Positions 8,166-16,520 of a stretch of 64,000 nt of DNA are shown one piece after another. This stretch comes from UBA3069 sp050633465 (lineage in GTDB: Bacteria > Pseudomonadota > Alphaproteobacteria > Rhodobacterales > Rhodobacteraceae). A model generated the notes under the pieces. That model made no database searches and was not told the origin of the DNA. It saw only the letters and a program-made list of their open reading frames with translations. The stretch spans positions 1-64,000 of the forward strand of contig JBOEGO010000001.1 in assembly GCA_050633465.1 (NCBI GenBank), in the 5' to 3' direction. The stretch's first letter is position 1; every line of letters starts with the position of its first letter. The position numbers were made by a program, and so were the translations under genes.

Positions 8166-8459
8166 CGTCGCAACGCCGATATGGAAATAGCATGCCTGAC
8201 CGCGATGCGGCACCTCGACGATATCCAGGCATGGTCAGCGCAGGCGGAAACCATGATGGCCCCGCTTTCTGGCAAGACACCACCAGCATTGCGCGCGGTG
8301 CTGACCGAATGGCCCGTCGTCTCCGCTCCAATGGCCGAGACCTTGACCGGTGCCAGCCGGGGCGCCGTCCAGCGCAACCTTGCTTGGATGGAAGCACAAG
8401 GTCTAATCTGCGAGGTGACCGGAAAGGAATGTTTCCGCATGTGGCGGGCGATGCCATGA
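8166..8459 (+). pseudogene. C-terminal fragment of a second DUF1612/HTH gene
   Basis: From an in-frame stop at 8163-8165 the frame reads a close relative of the C-terminus of the gene at 4380-5450. Matching blocks are LTAMRHLDDIQAW against LTAMRTLDDIEVW, and GASRGAVQRNLAWMEAQGLI against GASRAAVQRNLAWMEASGLI. About three quarters of the gene is missing. A short protein could start at the ATG 8181 and would keep the HTH. Confidence 0.75.
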
Positions 8460-8796
8460 AACACCTCTAAAGAAGCACTCGTTTTGGTGTGTAGCATCTG
8501 TTGATAGTTCAACGGAGGCCCAGAATCGTGACAGAACAAAAATATCAGACAGTCGATTTCGACGGCGGCTCAGCAATAGTGGTCAGATGGATTTGCAGTG
8601 TTTTCACCTATCTGTGATATCTTAGGTGGATCCTCTAGTCCCTCTAGCCTCAAATTCTTCATTTCGAAATCACGAAAGAATAAGTCTCTTGGGCGCACAA
8701 ACTGGGGCACGGAAATTGCGATCTCCCCGTGGACAGACGGGGTCAGTTTATAGAGCTGGGCGACCGCCCCATAAGGCCGAAACAGCCGATCACCGC
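8460..8796. other. Non-coding stretch with possible gene debris
   Basis: No complete gene is seen. GGAGG precedes a GTG at 8528 that opens a 28-codon frame (TEQKYQTVDFDGG), probably a truncated start. On the minus strand, about 8570-8780 reads a plausible protein tail (VPQFVRPRDLFFRDFEMKN) without a recognisable start. Both may be debris from rearrangement. Confidence 0.3.
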
Positions 8797-9978
8797 TCAG
8801 ATCTTGATCAATGCCGCCGTCGCATACATGAAGGCGATGCCGCCCAGAAACCCGACCAGTACGGCTGGTGCCATCAGCGCCGCCTGCCTGTCGGCGTTTT
8901 GACGTACAAGGTAGGCGCTGACCTCGACCATGACTTGCAGGATCGCACCCGCTCCGACGGCGAGTGCCAGTGCCGACCATTGCGGCGCATAGGCAAGGCT
9001 GCCCGCCCACATTCCGAGGATGGCCGGGCCACCGGCGAGCAGGGTAAGGGCGGCAAACGTCCAAAGCGTTGGCCGGGCACGAAGCATCGGGGCGGCGATG
9101 CCGATGCCCTCGGTGACATTGTGCAAGGCAAAGCCTAGGACGAGGAAAGTGCCAAGCCCGGCCGCCCCGGCAGCGAATGCGCCGCCGATTGCCAGCCCTT
9201 CGCCGAAGTTGTGCAGCCCGATGCCAAGCGCGATGTAGAACGCCAGCGCAATACCTTCCGGATTGCCGCGCCAGCGCCCGATCGCCATCAGCAACAGAAA
9301 ACTTGCCAGCGCTGCCAACCAGACCATGGCGGAACCCTGGAATATCGCGGCTGCCCGGTTGGACAACTCCAGCGCCTCGGAGATCGTGTCGATCAGCAAG
9401 AAGGCCAGCAACCCGACCGTCAGCGCAAGCAGAAAGTTCATCCCGCTTCGCCCGACGCCCTTCATCGCCGGGTAGAACATCAGGCCAAGCGCCACCGGCA
9501 AAAGGCCGACGATCGCCCCGATCACTGCCTGAAGACGCAACTGCGACGCGGACGCCTTTGGAGTCGGAACCGCCACCACTATCTCATGCCCGAAGGTCGC
9601 GCCCGTGTTGGTCAGCAGGTTGACATGGTGGGCCTCGCCAATAACCCACGGATAGGGAATACGCAGCCAGACCGCGTCGCCTCGGGCAATCGGCCCCGCC
9701 GGTTCCTGCGTGAAGGTCCAGTAGGCATCGTCGACTGCGACCTGCGCGACCACCATCGGCTCCGATCCGCCGGCGCGCGCCCTGAGCGATATCCCCGACC
9801 CATCGAGGATCGTCCGTTCGACGGTCAGCGCTTCGACCGGGGGGGCGCCGTTGTTGAAGCCGCGCAAGGGATCGAGCGAGGCGATCCAGACAAAGGCGCC
9901 CAGCATGACGGCCAGCGGCACGAGGGCGAGAAGCAGACGGGTCATTGGCGGGCGGCTGCGTTGGATATGATCGGTCAT
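8797..9978 (-). CDS. ZIP-family metal transporter with N-terminal extension
   Basis: This is a membrane transporter of divalent metals, 393 residues from MTDHIQRS. The ATG overlaps the stop of the upstream oxidase as ATGA. After one membrane anchor (about 12-35) comes a periplasmic-looking region of roughly 130 residues, then eight-helix ZIP transport segments with the metal motifs HNFGEGLAIG and HNVTEGIGIA. The extra extracytoplasmic region is not part of ordinary ZIP proteins. Coupling to the multicopper oxidase and the adjacent MntR-type regulator points to manganese, but substrate and direction are not shown. Confidence 0.8.
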   Translation of the reverse strand: MTDHIQRSRPPMTRLLLALVPLAVMLGAFVWIASLDPLRGFNNGAPPVEALTVERTILDGSGISLRARAGGSEPMVVAQVAVDDAYWTFTQEPAGPIARGDAVWLRIPYPWVIGEAHHVNLLTNTGATFGHEIVVAVPTPKASASQLRLQAVIGAIVGLLPVALGLMFYPAMKGVGRSGMNFLLALTVGLLAFLLIDTISEALELSNRAAAIFQGSAMVWLAALASFLLLMAIGRWRGNPEGIALAFYIALGIGLHNFGEGLAIGGAFAAGAAGLGTFLVLGFALHNVTEGIGIAAPMLRARPTLWTFAALTLLAGGPAILGMWAGSLAYAPQWSALALAVGAGAILQVMVEVSAYLVRQNADRQAALMAPAVLVGFLGGIAFMYATAALIKI

Positions 9979-11183
9979 GCTCCGGCCTCCCGCACGTCGA
10001 AAAAGCCCATCCAGCCAAGTTCGGTGAACTCGGCCTGGTGCGCATGGAACATATACATCCCGTCCTCGTGATCGGCGAAGCTGAACTCGAGGATGCCGCG
10101 CTGCGCCTGACACTGCATGATCACATCGACCGTGCGCAGGGTCGGCGTGAGCTGGGTGCCGGTGTCGTAATAGTCGAAGAAATTCCCATGCAGGTGGAAC
10201 GAGTTGATCGGATCGAACTCGGTCGCATTCATGAGGTAGATACGTACCGGGCGCGACTTGTCGATCCGGATCGGCGCGTTCATGTAAGCTTGGCCGACCG
10301 TGTTTACGGCATAGACCTCGTTCTCACCATCGAAATTGGTGTCAAAGCCGTTCATCACCATCGCCAGTTCCTTCCATTCGGCGTTTTCCGGGCTGCCCAG
10401 CACACGCGACGCCGCAACGGCCGCAAATTCGGGGTGGCGCGCCGGATCCGGATCGACCACGAAAAGGCCGTACATGCCCTTGTGCATGTGCCGTTTCAGT
10501 GGCAGGGCATGGCAATGGTAGAGGTGGCAGCCGAAGGGCTTGGCATCGAATTCGTAAACGAACTCCTCGCCCGGATCGATCAGCCCGGCGCCTTGAACGC
10601 CGTCCATCCGCGCCGAGTGAATGCCGTGAAAATGCATGGAATGCGGGTGTGACCCGAGGTTGCGAAAGACGATCCTCAGTCGTTCGCCCTCCTTCGCTCG
10701 CAGGGCGGGGCCTGGCACGCGGCCGTTGAACGTCCAGGCGGGAAAGAAAACGCCGGGAGCGATCTCGATCTCCACGTCGATGGCGTCCACCTCGAACGTT
10801 CGCAACGTGCGCCCATCCGGCAGGACTTCGGTGCGACCGGTCTCCCAGTCGGTCAGCATGGCCGTCGGGTCGAACCCGTTCCGGGCGTGGTCGACTTGGC
10901 CGACCATCGTCATGTTGCCATGCGCCATGCCACTGTCATGGGCCGAATACGGATCGACCGCCCCGCCGGGCATAGCATGCCCCGCCATCGGGTCGGGCGT
11001 TGCCTGGGATTGCGCGCGGCTCGCGGCCACGGCCGCTCCGCCGGCAGCCACCAGACCGCCGACCAACAACGCGCGTCGCGACGCCGATACTGGCTCCGTG
11101 ACCATCGCAGGTGGCGCTGTGGGCCGAGATGTCTCCACGGCGGACGACACATCGCGCCCTCGTTTGCTGGTATCGACAGGCAT
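9975..11183 (-). CDS. Two-domain multicopper oxidase
   Basis: This exported copper enzyme begins at MPVDTSKRG, chosen because AGGGGAC lies 7 nt upstream; the frame is open to 11228. There is a long N-terminus with a Tat-like stretch (SASRRALLVGG) near 35. The copper ligand motifs occur in order: HSMHFHGIH, FGCHLYHCHALP, NSFHLHGNFF and MYMFHAHQAEF. About 402 residues fits two-domain or small multicopper oxidases. It is cotranscribed with the ZIP transporter. With the MntR-type regulator opposite, a role in Mn(II) oxidation or Mn handling is possible but not demonstrated. Confidence 0.85.
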   Translation of the reverse strand: MPVDTSKRGRDVSSAVETSRPTAPPAMVTEPVSASRRALLVGGLVAAGGAAVAASRAQSQATPDPMAGHAMPGGAVDPYSAHDSGMAHGNMTMVGQVDHARNGFDPTAMLTDWETGRTEVLPDGRTLRTFEVDAIDVEIEIAPGVFFPAWTFNGRVPGPALRAKEGERLRIVFRNLGSHPHSMHFHGIHSARMDGVQGAGLIDPGEEFVYEFDAKPFGCHLYHCHALPLKRHMHKGMYGLFVVDPDPARHPEFAAVAASRVLGSPENAEWKELAMVMNGFDTNFDGENEVYAVNTVGQAYMNAPIRIDKSRPVRIYLMNATEFDPINSFHLHGNFFDYYDTGTQLTPTLRTVDVIMQCQAQRGILEFSFADHEDGMYMFHAHQAEFTELGWMGFFDVREAGA

Positions 11184-11232
11184 GGACGATGTCCCCTCAG
11201 ATGACACGCAGGCCAAGTCCCGGCGCAAAAAG

Positions 11233-11246
11233 TTAGCTTCGGCTAA
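11233..11246. promoter_or_regulatory. Candidate MntR operator
   Basis: TTAGC-TTCG-GCTAA is a perfect inverted repeat midway between the divergent oxidase and mntR-like genes. DtxR/MntR-type boxes are palindromes of this size and AT/GC pattern. Binding is inferred. Confidence 0.5.
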
Positions 11247-11298
11247 TAATCATCGCTTAGGCTTTACGAGTCAATCCCGATCGTGCGAGGGTGACGAC

Positions 11299-11751
11299 AT
11301 GACGGATGATGAGAACCTTGATTCAACCGAGGCAGAGGCACGTGCGGTCGAATCCCGCGCCGAGGCCTTCATCGGTGTGCGCGAAGCGCGGCGCAGCGAA
11401 GTGGCAGAAGATTATGTCGAACTGATCGCCGAACTCATCCACGAGAACGGCGAGGCCCGGCCGGTCGATATTGCGACACGCATGGGCGTGACCGCGCCAA
11501 CAGTCGCCAAGACGCTTGGCCGTCTGGCGCGGGACGGCCTGATCACTCGCGCGAAATACCGCTCGGTCTTCCTGACCGAGGAAGGCCGGGCGCTCGCCAA
11601 GGAATGCAAACATCGCCACGAGATCGTCTTGCGGTTTCTCCTGAGCCTCGGGCTCGACCCCGAGACGGCTGAACGCGATGCCGAAGGCATCGAGCACCAT
11701 GTCAGCGAACGGACGCTTGCGCTGTTCGCGGCGTTTTCCCAGCGGTCATAG
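11299..11751 (+). CDS. mntR: MntR, DtxR-family manganese regulator
   Basis: This is a metal-dependent repressor, 150 residues. The N-terminal winged helix reads VELIAELIHENGEARPVDIATRMG, then PTVAKTLGRLARDGLI. The dimerisation part has the metal residues in ECKHRHEIVLRFL and EGIEHHVSERT, as in MntR. GAGGGTGA precedes the ATG at 11299, which decides the start in a longer open frame. It is divergent from the oxidase-ZIP operon and probably represses it with manganese through the palindrome at 11233. Confidence 0.87.
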   Translation: MTDDENLDSTEAEARAVESRAEAFIGVREARRSEVAEDYVELIAELIHENGEARPVDIATRMGVTAPTVAKTLGRLARDGLITRAKYRSVFLTEEGRALAKECKHRHEIVLRFLLSLGLDPETAERDAEGIEHHVSERTLALFAAFSQRS

Positions 11752-11873
11752 TCGGGTGGTTGCCGTTGAAGTAAGCGGGTTGACCTTAGACTTTAACCTA
11801 CCAATCGAGGGGTCCTCGAGGCAATGTTCTACAAATAGGCTGATAGGCGGTGTTAACCATTCTCCGGACGGAC

Positions 11874-12056
11874 TTATTCCAAAGCTTCTGTGACGGGGAT
11901 TCCAAGGGCGGTGTAGCTGTTGACGACTGCTAAGCGGAACTGAAGCTTCGCACCATGGCGGCCAAAGTCCGACGCGATGAGCGGCTGGCCAAGCAGTTTC
12001 ACACATTGCATCTTCGTCTCGTCTCGTCTCGGCTTCGGCGGGGATATCCGCTCCAT
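11874..12056 (-). pseudogene. C-terminal remnant of an IS5-family transposase
   Basis: The minus frame contains KMQCVKLLGQPLIASDF, then FRLAVVNSYTALGIPVTEA, the typical tail of IS5-group transposases. Only about 60 residues remain. The surrounding gap 11752-12503 holds no other gene; it ends with a MerR-type promoter. Confidence 0.55.
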
Positions 12057-12411
12057 TGTCGCCAGAGCGCGCAGCCCAGATACTGCGATGCCCGTATGGC
12101 CTAATTAAGAGCCGCCGCTACAGCTATGATCTCCATCCAAGCTTTGCGTTCTAACGGGGCGAAATAACGGAATGAGAGCCGGAGCCAGAGATGGCATCGT
12201 AGCATTTGCGAGTGGCGTAAGTTCCCTGTGCCGTGACGTTCCCGATCTCATGGTCGCGATATCGAAGCCGCTGTGCCTAAATTTCCAGACAATCTGCGAC
12301 TTAACGAATTGTCGCTGTGCAACTTCGGACCAGGTATCGTGCGAGCAGTTTTCTCCTCCCAAGCAAACTGGAAACTGCAAGGATCGCATGTTTACTCACG
12401 AAAATTTGCCC

Positions 12412-12442
12412 TTGAACCTCTAGCCACTAGAAGTCCTATCTG
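12412..12442 (+). promoter_or_regulatory. MerR-type promoter, divalent-metal class
   Basis: TTGAAC (12412-12417), a 19-bp spacer, TATCTG (12437-12442). The spacer holds the dyad CTCTAG-CCA-CTAGAAG, as in cadA/pbrA-type promoters. It reads into the L,D-transpeptidase at 12504. Confidence 0.75.
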
Positions 12443-12503
12443 TTCAAGGAGAACACATACCGTTCTTGCCATCAATCGCCGGTGAGAACCGAAAGGGTAC
12501 GAA

Positions 12504-13169
12504 ATGCTGACAAGACGACACTTCATTCAGACAACAACGGCGCTTTTTTCGGTGACCGGTCCCGGTATGGCTTTTGCCGACACTTGGCCCACCGAGGCTC
12601 AGAAGGCTGAATGGGACGCACAGGTGACGCCTCAGGGTTATGTTGCCGAGACTTCCAACCCATGGGGATTGCACCTGCGGTTCCTACCGCAACGTGTGGT
12701 CGCGAAGGCCGGTCTCGTGCCGGGAGATATCCATGTCGACGCGGTCGCACGATATCTTTACCACATTGAAGAGGGTGGAACCGCGATGCGCTACGGCGTG
12801 GCCATCGCGCGGGGGAACCTCTACGAGCCGGGTGTCTATACCATCAAGCGCAAGGTCAGGTGGCCGCACTGGCAACCGACACAGAGCATGATCAATCGCG
12901 ACCCCGAACTTTATGCTGACATTGCCGATGGCATGGAACCGGGACCGGAAAACGCGCTTGGATCGAGGGCGCTGTATCTCTACGTCGGGGATCGCGATAC
13001 CCTTTTGCGCATCCATGGCACTCCGAGCCCACGGAGTATCGGTGGCCGCGCAAGTTCGGGCTGCGTACGGATGGTCATGGCTCATATCAATGATCTTTAC
13101 CCGAACGTCGAGACCGGCTCTACGGCCTATCTTTACTCGGCGGAGGACAGCGTGACTGCCCGCAGCTAA
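12504..13169 (+). CDS. L,D-transpeptidase (YkuD family), third copy
   Basis: This 221-residue exported enzyme has the N-terminal signal LTRRHFIQTTTALFSV with cleavage near AFAD. The conserved blocks WPHWQPTQSMINRDPE and ENALGSRALYLY precede the catalytic stretch IHGTPSPRSIGGRASSGCVRM near 168-188. AAAGGG precedes the ATG. It stands alone behind a strong divalent-metal MerR-type promoter, which makes it the clearest case here of a cell-wall enzyme placed under metal control. Convergent with the small lipoprotein gene that follows. Confidence 0.88.
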   Translation: MLTRRHFIQTTTALFSVTGPGMAFADTWPTEAQKAEWDAQVTPQGYVAETSNPWGLHLRFLPQRVVAKAGLVPGDIHVDAVARYLYHIEEGGTAMRYGVAIARGNLYEPGVYTIKRKVRWPHWQPTQSMINRDPELYADIADGMEPGPENALGSRALYLYVGDRDTLLRIHGTPSPRSIGGRASSGCVRMVMAHINDLYPNVETGSTAYLYSAEDSVTARS

Positions 13170-13194
13170 GCCAAGCAGCGGACGGCAAACGCAA

Positions 13195-13479
13195 TTAAGT
13201 TTCGCGAGGGGTGCAGATCGGATTGCCGTTCGCCGTGCGCAGCGGCAGCAAGGTCGTTTCAACGGGGCCGCTGTGTTCGTACCAGTAGCACCCGTCTTCC
13301 GGTACCAAGCGCGCGGTTGCAACATCCTGATCCGGTGCAGCCATTGCAATCACGGCTTCGGGAACGTTGCCCCCCTGTTTTGCCGCGTCGCCCGGTCCAG
13401 TCGGCTGGACTGCGCACCCGGCCGTGAGCGACAGCGCCACTGCAACCATCATTTTTTGCTTCAGAATCAAAACCCGCAT
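13195..13479 (-). CDS. Small lipoprotein of unknown function
   Basis: It starts at MRVLILKQK, chosen because AAGGAAA sits just upstream; the frame is open further. A lipobox (SLTAGC) at about residues 18-23 marks a lipoprotein. The mature part of about 70 residues ends with GCYWYEHSGPVETTLLPL and GNPIC, carrying two Cys. Family not recognised. It lies between an L,D-transpeptidase and the zntA-type promoter, transcribed against both. Confidence 0.65.
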   Translation of the reverse strand: MRVLILKQKMMVAVALSLTAGCAVQPTGPGDAAKQGGNVPEAVIAMAAPDQDVATARLVPEDGCYWYEHSGPVETTLLPLRTANGNPICTPRET

Positions 13480-13598
13480 TAAGTTTCCTTTCGTGACTGT
13501 TTTTCTTTGCAGCGGCTGTTCATGCCTCAAGGCGTGATAGAGCCAGTCACCGCATCCTCTAGCAATAAAACAATCTGAAATACCACCGTATTTTGCTC

Positions 13599-13629
13599 TT
13601 GAAGCTCTAGCCACTGTAGGGGCTATGTC
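13599..13629 (+). promoter_or_regulatory. MerR-type promoter, divalent-metal class
   Basis: TTGAAG (13599-13604), a 19-bp spacer beginning CTCTAGCCACT, and TATGTC (13624-13629). The second half-site (GTAGGGG) is imperfect. It drives the P-type ATPase at 13662. Confidence 0.65.
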
Positions 13630-13661
13630 ATGGTAAAGCACCCGAATCCAGAGGTCCATTC

Positions 13662-16016
13662 ATGCCGTCCGACACCCATCGTCACGACCACGATCACGCC
13701 GAAGATGCCCAGACAAGCGGCGGCAGCTGCTGCGGGAGCGCCGGAACGTGCGGCGACACCGTTCCGGCGACCCCCGCGCCAGCGGGCGGGCGCAGTTTTC
13801 AGGTGTCCGGCCTCGATTGCGCCGAGGAGGTAGCAATCCTGAACAAGGTGGTCGGCCCGAAGATCGGCGGGGCCGAACATCTTGCGTTCGACGTGATCAA
13901 TGGACGGATGACTATTCTCGACAGCGCCAAGAGTGTATCGAACGGCGAAATTGCAGAACTGGTCGCAAGCACCGGCATGACCGCCAAGCCTTGGGATGCC
14001 GAAAACGCGTCGGTCGACCAGGCGGCCCATCTTGCACGCCAGCGGCTGTTTACGGCACTCAGCGGCGGCTTCTGGGCCGCGGGATTTCTGTGGCACATCA
14101 TCGAGACCGGCATGGGGGGGGCACTCGGCCTCTTCGCAGGGCACGGCGAAGCGCCGATGCCACTGGTCGAGGCAGGGTTATTCGCGGTTGCGATCCTGTT
14201 CGGTGTTTGGCTCGTGGCGCCCAAGGCATGGTCGTCCGCACGGCGGCTGTCGCCCGACATGAACCTGCTCATGGTCATCGCAGTCGCGGGTGCAATTAGC
14301 CTCGGCGAATTTTTCGAGGCGGCGACGGTTGCGTTCTTCTTCTCGCTCTCGCTTTTCCTCGAAAGCTGGAGCGTCGGGCGTGCGAGGAATGCGGTTTCAG
14401 CTCTGCTGGACCTGGCGCCGCCGACGGCAAGAATTCTTTATGATGACGGTTCGGAAGCGGACGTACCGGCTTCCGCGGTTGCTATCAACGCACGTTTCGT
14501 CGTGCGCGGCGGAGACCGCATCCCATTGGATGGTGAGGTTGTCGATGGGGCAGGGGCCGTCGATCAGGCGCCAATCACCGGAGAGAGTGCGCTGGTCCCA
14601 AAGGAACGGGGCGACGAAGTCTATGCCGGTACGATCAACGGCGAAGGCACACTGACGGTGCGCGCCACGAAGGCCGCCTCGGACACCGTATTGGCCAAGA
14701 TCATCCGCATGGTCGGTGACGCCCATGCCCGCCGCGCGCCGGTGGAGCAGTGGGTGGCGAAATTCGCCCGCATCTATACGCCTATCGTCATGGCTCTCGC
14801 CATTGCAATTGCCCTGCTGCCGCCGCTCATTTTCGGGGGGGCCTGGGATTATTGGTTCTACAACGCACTCGTGCTGCTGGTGATCGCTTGCCCATGCGCT
14901 CTGGTCATCTCGACACCGGTCTCCATCGTCGCTGCACTCACCGCCTCAGCGCGGGCCGGGGTGCTGATCAAGGGCGGTGCATATGTTGAGGCACCGGGCA
15001 AGACCACTGCACTGGCCATGGACAAGACCGGCACGATCACCATGGGCGAGCCCGAGGTGGCGGCGGTGCATCCGCTGGGCAAAGCATCGGCGCAAGATCT
15101 GATGACCCTCGCCGCTGGGCTGGAGGCACGTTCCTCGCATCCCTTGGCGCGCGCCATTCTTGCGCGGGCAGAAGCCGACGGCATCAAGGTATCCGCCGCG
15201 GAAGATACCCGAACCGTTCCGGGCAGGGGACTTGAAGGACGCACAGACGGCCGGTTGATCTGGCTGGGGTCGGACCGGTTTGCCGAGGAGAAGGGTTTCG
15301 GCGACGCCATTCCGAAGGATTTGCGCGACCGCATCGAAGGGGCTGGCAGCACCCTTGTTGCCGTGGGCGACGACACCGGTGTCACCGGCATCTTGGAATT
15401 GCGCGACCGTATCCGCCCGGATGCCAAAGGCATCGTGGCGCAGCTTCACGCGCAGGGTGTGAAGACCATCGTCATGCTGACCGGTGATAACGAGCGGACA
15501 GCGCGCGCTGTTGCAGCCGAGGTCGGCATCGACGAGGTCCGTGCCGAGCTTCTGCCCGAAGACAAGGTGACTGCCATCGAAGAACTGGTCGAAACGCATG
15601 ACATGGTGGCCATGATCGGCGACGGGGTCAACGACGCCCCGGCCATGGCGCGCGCGCATTACGCCATCGCAATGGGTGCCGTTGGTTCGGACGCGGCAAT
15701 CGAGACGGCGGATATAGCCCTGATGACCGACGATCTCGGCAAGGTGCCTTGGCTGATCGGTCATTCGCGCCGGACAATGTCGATTATCCATCAGAACATC
15801 GGTATTTCCTTGGCGACCAAGGGCGTTTTCGTCGTCGCTACTGCGTTCGGAGTGGCATCGATGTGGGGCGCTATTGCAGCCGATGTAGGAGTGTCATTGC
15901 TGGTGGTGGCCAACGCCCTGCGCCTGCTGAACAGCCAAGAGGCCAAGGCACCGCCGTCCGGCGGTGAGCAGGTTGGCGAAGGCTTGGCCAAAGGGGCGCT
16001 GGCACATGGTCATTGA
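13662..16016 (+). CDS. Zn/Cd/Pb-exporting P1B-type ATPase
   Basis: This inner-membrane ATPase of the ZntA/CadA type has 784 residues. The N-terminus is His- and Cys-rich (HRHDHDHAED, GSCCGSAGTCGD), followed by one HMA-like domain whose metal site is reduced to GLDCAEE. Membrane helices follow. The transport motif CPC (VIACPCALVIS) is near 408, the phosphorylation site DKTGT near 454, and GDGVNDAP is in the hinge. AGAGG precedes the ATG, and a divalent-metal MerR promoter lies directly upstream. The His/Cys N-terminus and the promoter class favour Zn, Cd or Pb over Cu. Confidence 0.92.
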   Translation: MPSDTHRHDHDHAEDAQTSGGSCCGSAGTCGDTVPATPAPAGGRSFQVSGLDCAEEVAILNKVVGPKIGGAEHLAFDVINGRMTILDSAKSVSNGEIAELVASTGMTAKPWDAENASVDQAAHLARQRLFTALSGGFWAAGFLWHIIETGMGGALGLFAGHGEAPMPLVEAGLFAVAILFGVWLVAPKAWSSARRLSPDMNLLMVIAVAGAISLGEFFEAATVAFFFSLSLFLESWSVGRARNAVSALLDLAPPTARILYDDGSEADVPASAVAINARFVVRGGDRIPLDGEVVDGAGAVDQAPITGESALVPKERGDEVYAGTINGEGTLTVRATKAASDTVLAKIIRMVGDAHARRAPVEQWVAKFARIYTPIVMALAIAIALLPPLIFGGAWDYWFYNALVLLVIACPCALVISTPVSIVAALTASARAGVLIKGGAYVEAPGKTTALAMDKTGTITMGEPEVAAVHPLGKASAQDLMTLAAGLEARSSHPLARAILARAEADGIKVSAAEDTRTVPGRGLEGRTDGRLIWLGSDRFAEEKGFGDAIPKDLRDRIEGAGSTLVAVGDDTGVTGILELRDRIRPDAKGIVAQLHAQGVKTIVMLTGDNERTARAVAAEVGIDEVRAELLPEDKVTAIEELVETHDMVAMIGDGVNDAPAMARAHYAIAMGAVGSDAAIETADIALMTDDLGKVPWLIGHSRRTMSIIHQNIGISLATKGVFVVATAFGVASMWGAIAADVGVSLLVVANALRLLNSQEAKAPPSGGEQVGEGLAKGALAHGH

Positions 16017-16050
16017 ACTGGGAGAACCCGGAAAGGAGCCGAGACGAGAC

Positions 16051-16338
16051 ATGAGCGTGAAGGGCAGGATGATGTGTCCGGTTTGCGAGGTGCCCTTGAG
16101 CATGACCGACCGCCAGGGGATCGAGATCGACTTCTGTCCCGATTGCCGGGGAGTCTGGCTAGACCGGGGCGAACTGGACAAGATCATCGAGCGTTCGGCA
16201 CCCGATGTGGCGCCTCAGCGGGTGCCTGAGCCGCGCGGCTACGACGATGATCGCGGCTACCGGCGCGGAAAGCACGGCGGCGGCGACGGCAAGCACGGCT
16301 ATCGCCGCAAATCCTGGCTTCACGAGTTGTTCGATTAA
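16051..16338 (+). CDS. Zinc-ribbon (zf-TFIIB type) protein
   Basis: This 95-residue cytoplasmic protein has two CxxC pairs forming a zinc ribbon (CPVCEVPLS, then FCPDCRGVWLDRGEL), followed by a basic, Gly- and His-rich tail (RGKHGGGDGKHGYRRK). AAAGGAG precedes the ATG at 16051; an alternative start at 16006 would overlap the ATPase. It lies directly behind the Zn/Cd ATPase and shares its promoter. The tail could bind or buffer divalent metal, which is inferred. Confidence 0.75.
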   Translation: MSVKGRMMCPVCEVPLSMTDRQGIEIDFCPDCRGVWLDRGELDKIIERSAPDVAPQRVPEPRGYDDDRGYRRGKHGGGDGKHGYRRKSWLHELFD

Positions 16339-16400
16339 GGCTTGCCGTGGCCTCCCTGCCGGTCGCCCTCAAGGCGCTGCGGTAGGCCCGCAAGGCATTC

Positions 16401-16457
16401 AGCGGTGAGCAGGTTGGTCCAGAGATGGCAAAGGCCGCGCTTGCCCACGGACATTGA
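16401..16457 (+). pseudogene. Duplicate C-terminal tail of a zntA-type ATPase
   Basis: The frame reads SGEQVGPEMAKAALAHGH and stops. The complete ATPase just upstream ends GGEQVGEGLAKGALAHGH. An in-frame TAG precedes the fragment at about 16396. A second zntA copy, or recombination between two of them, has left its last 18 codons here. Confidence 0.7.
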
Positions 16458-16520
16458 TCACGCAGCATTTGCAAGGTAACGTAATGTCCATATCAGACCT
16501 CACGAAAGAGGCATCGAGCA

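Noticed and set aside
8635..8665. CCTCTAG-TCC-CTCTAG resembling the divalent-metal MerR operator
   Set aside because: The two half-sites are in direct, not inverted, orientation, and no gene follows at a suitable distance on either strand.
11786..11815. TTGACCTTAGACTTTAACC as a possible further MerR promoter
   Set aside because: No convincing -10 hexamer 19 bp away, a poor dyad, and only an IS remnant downstream.
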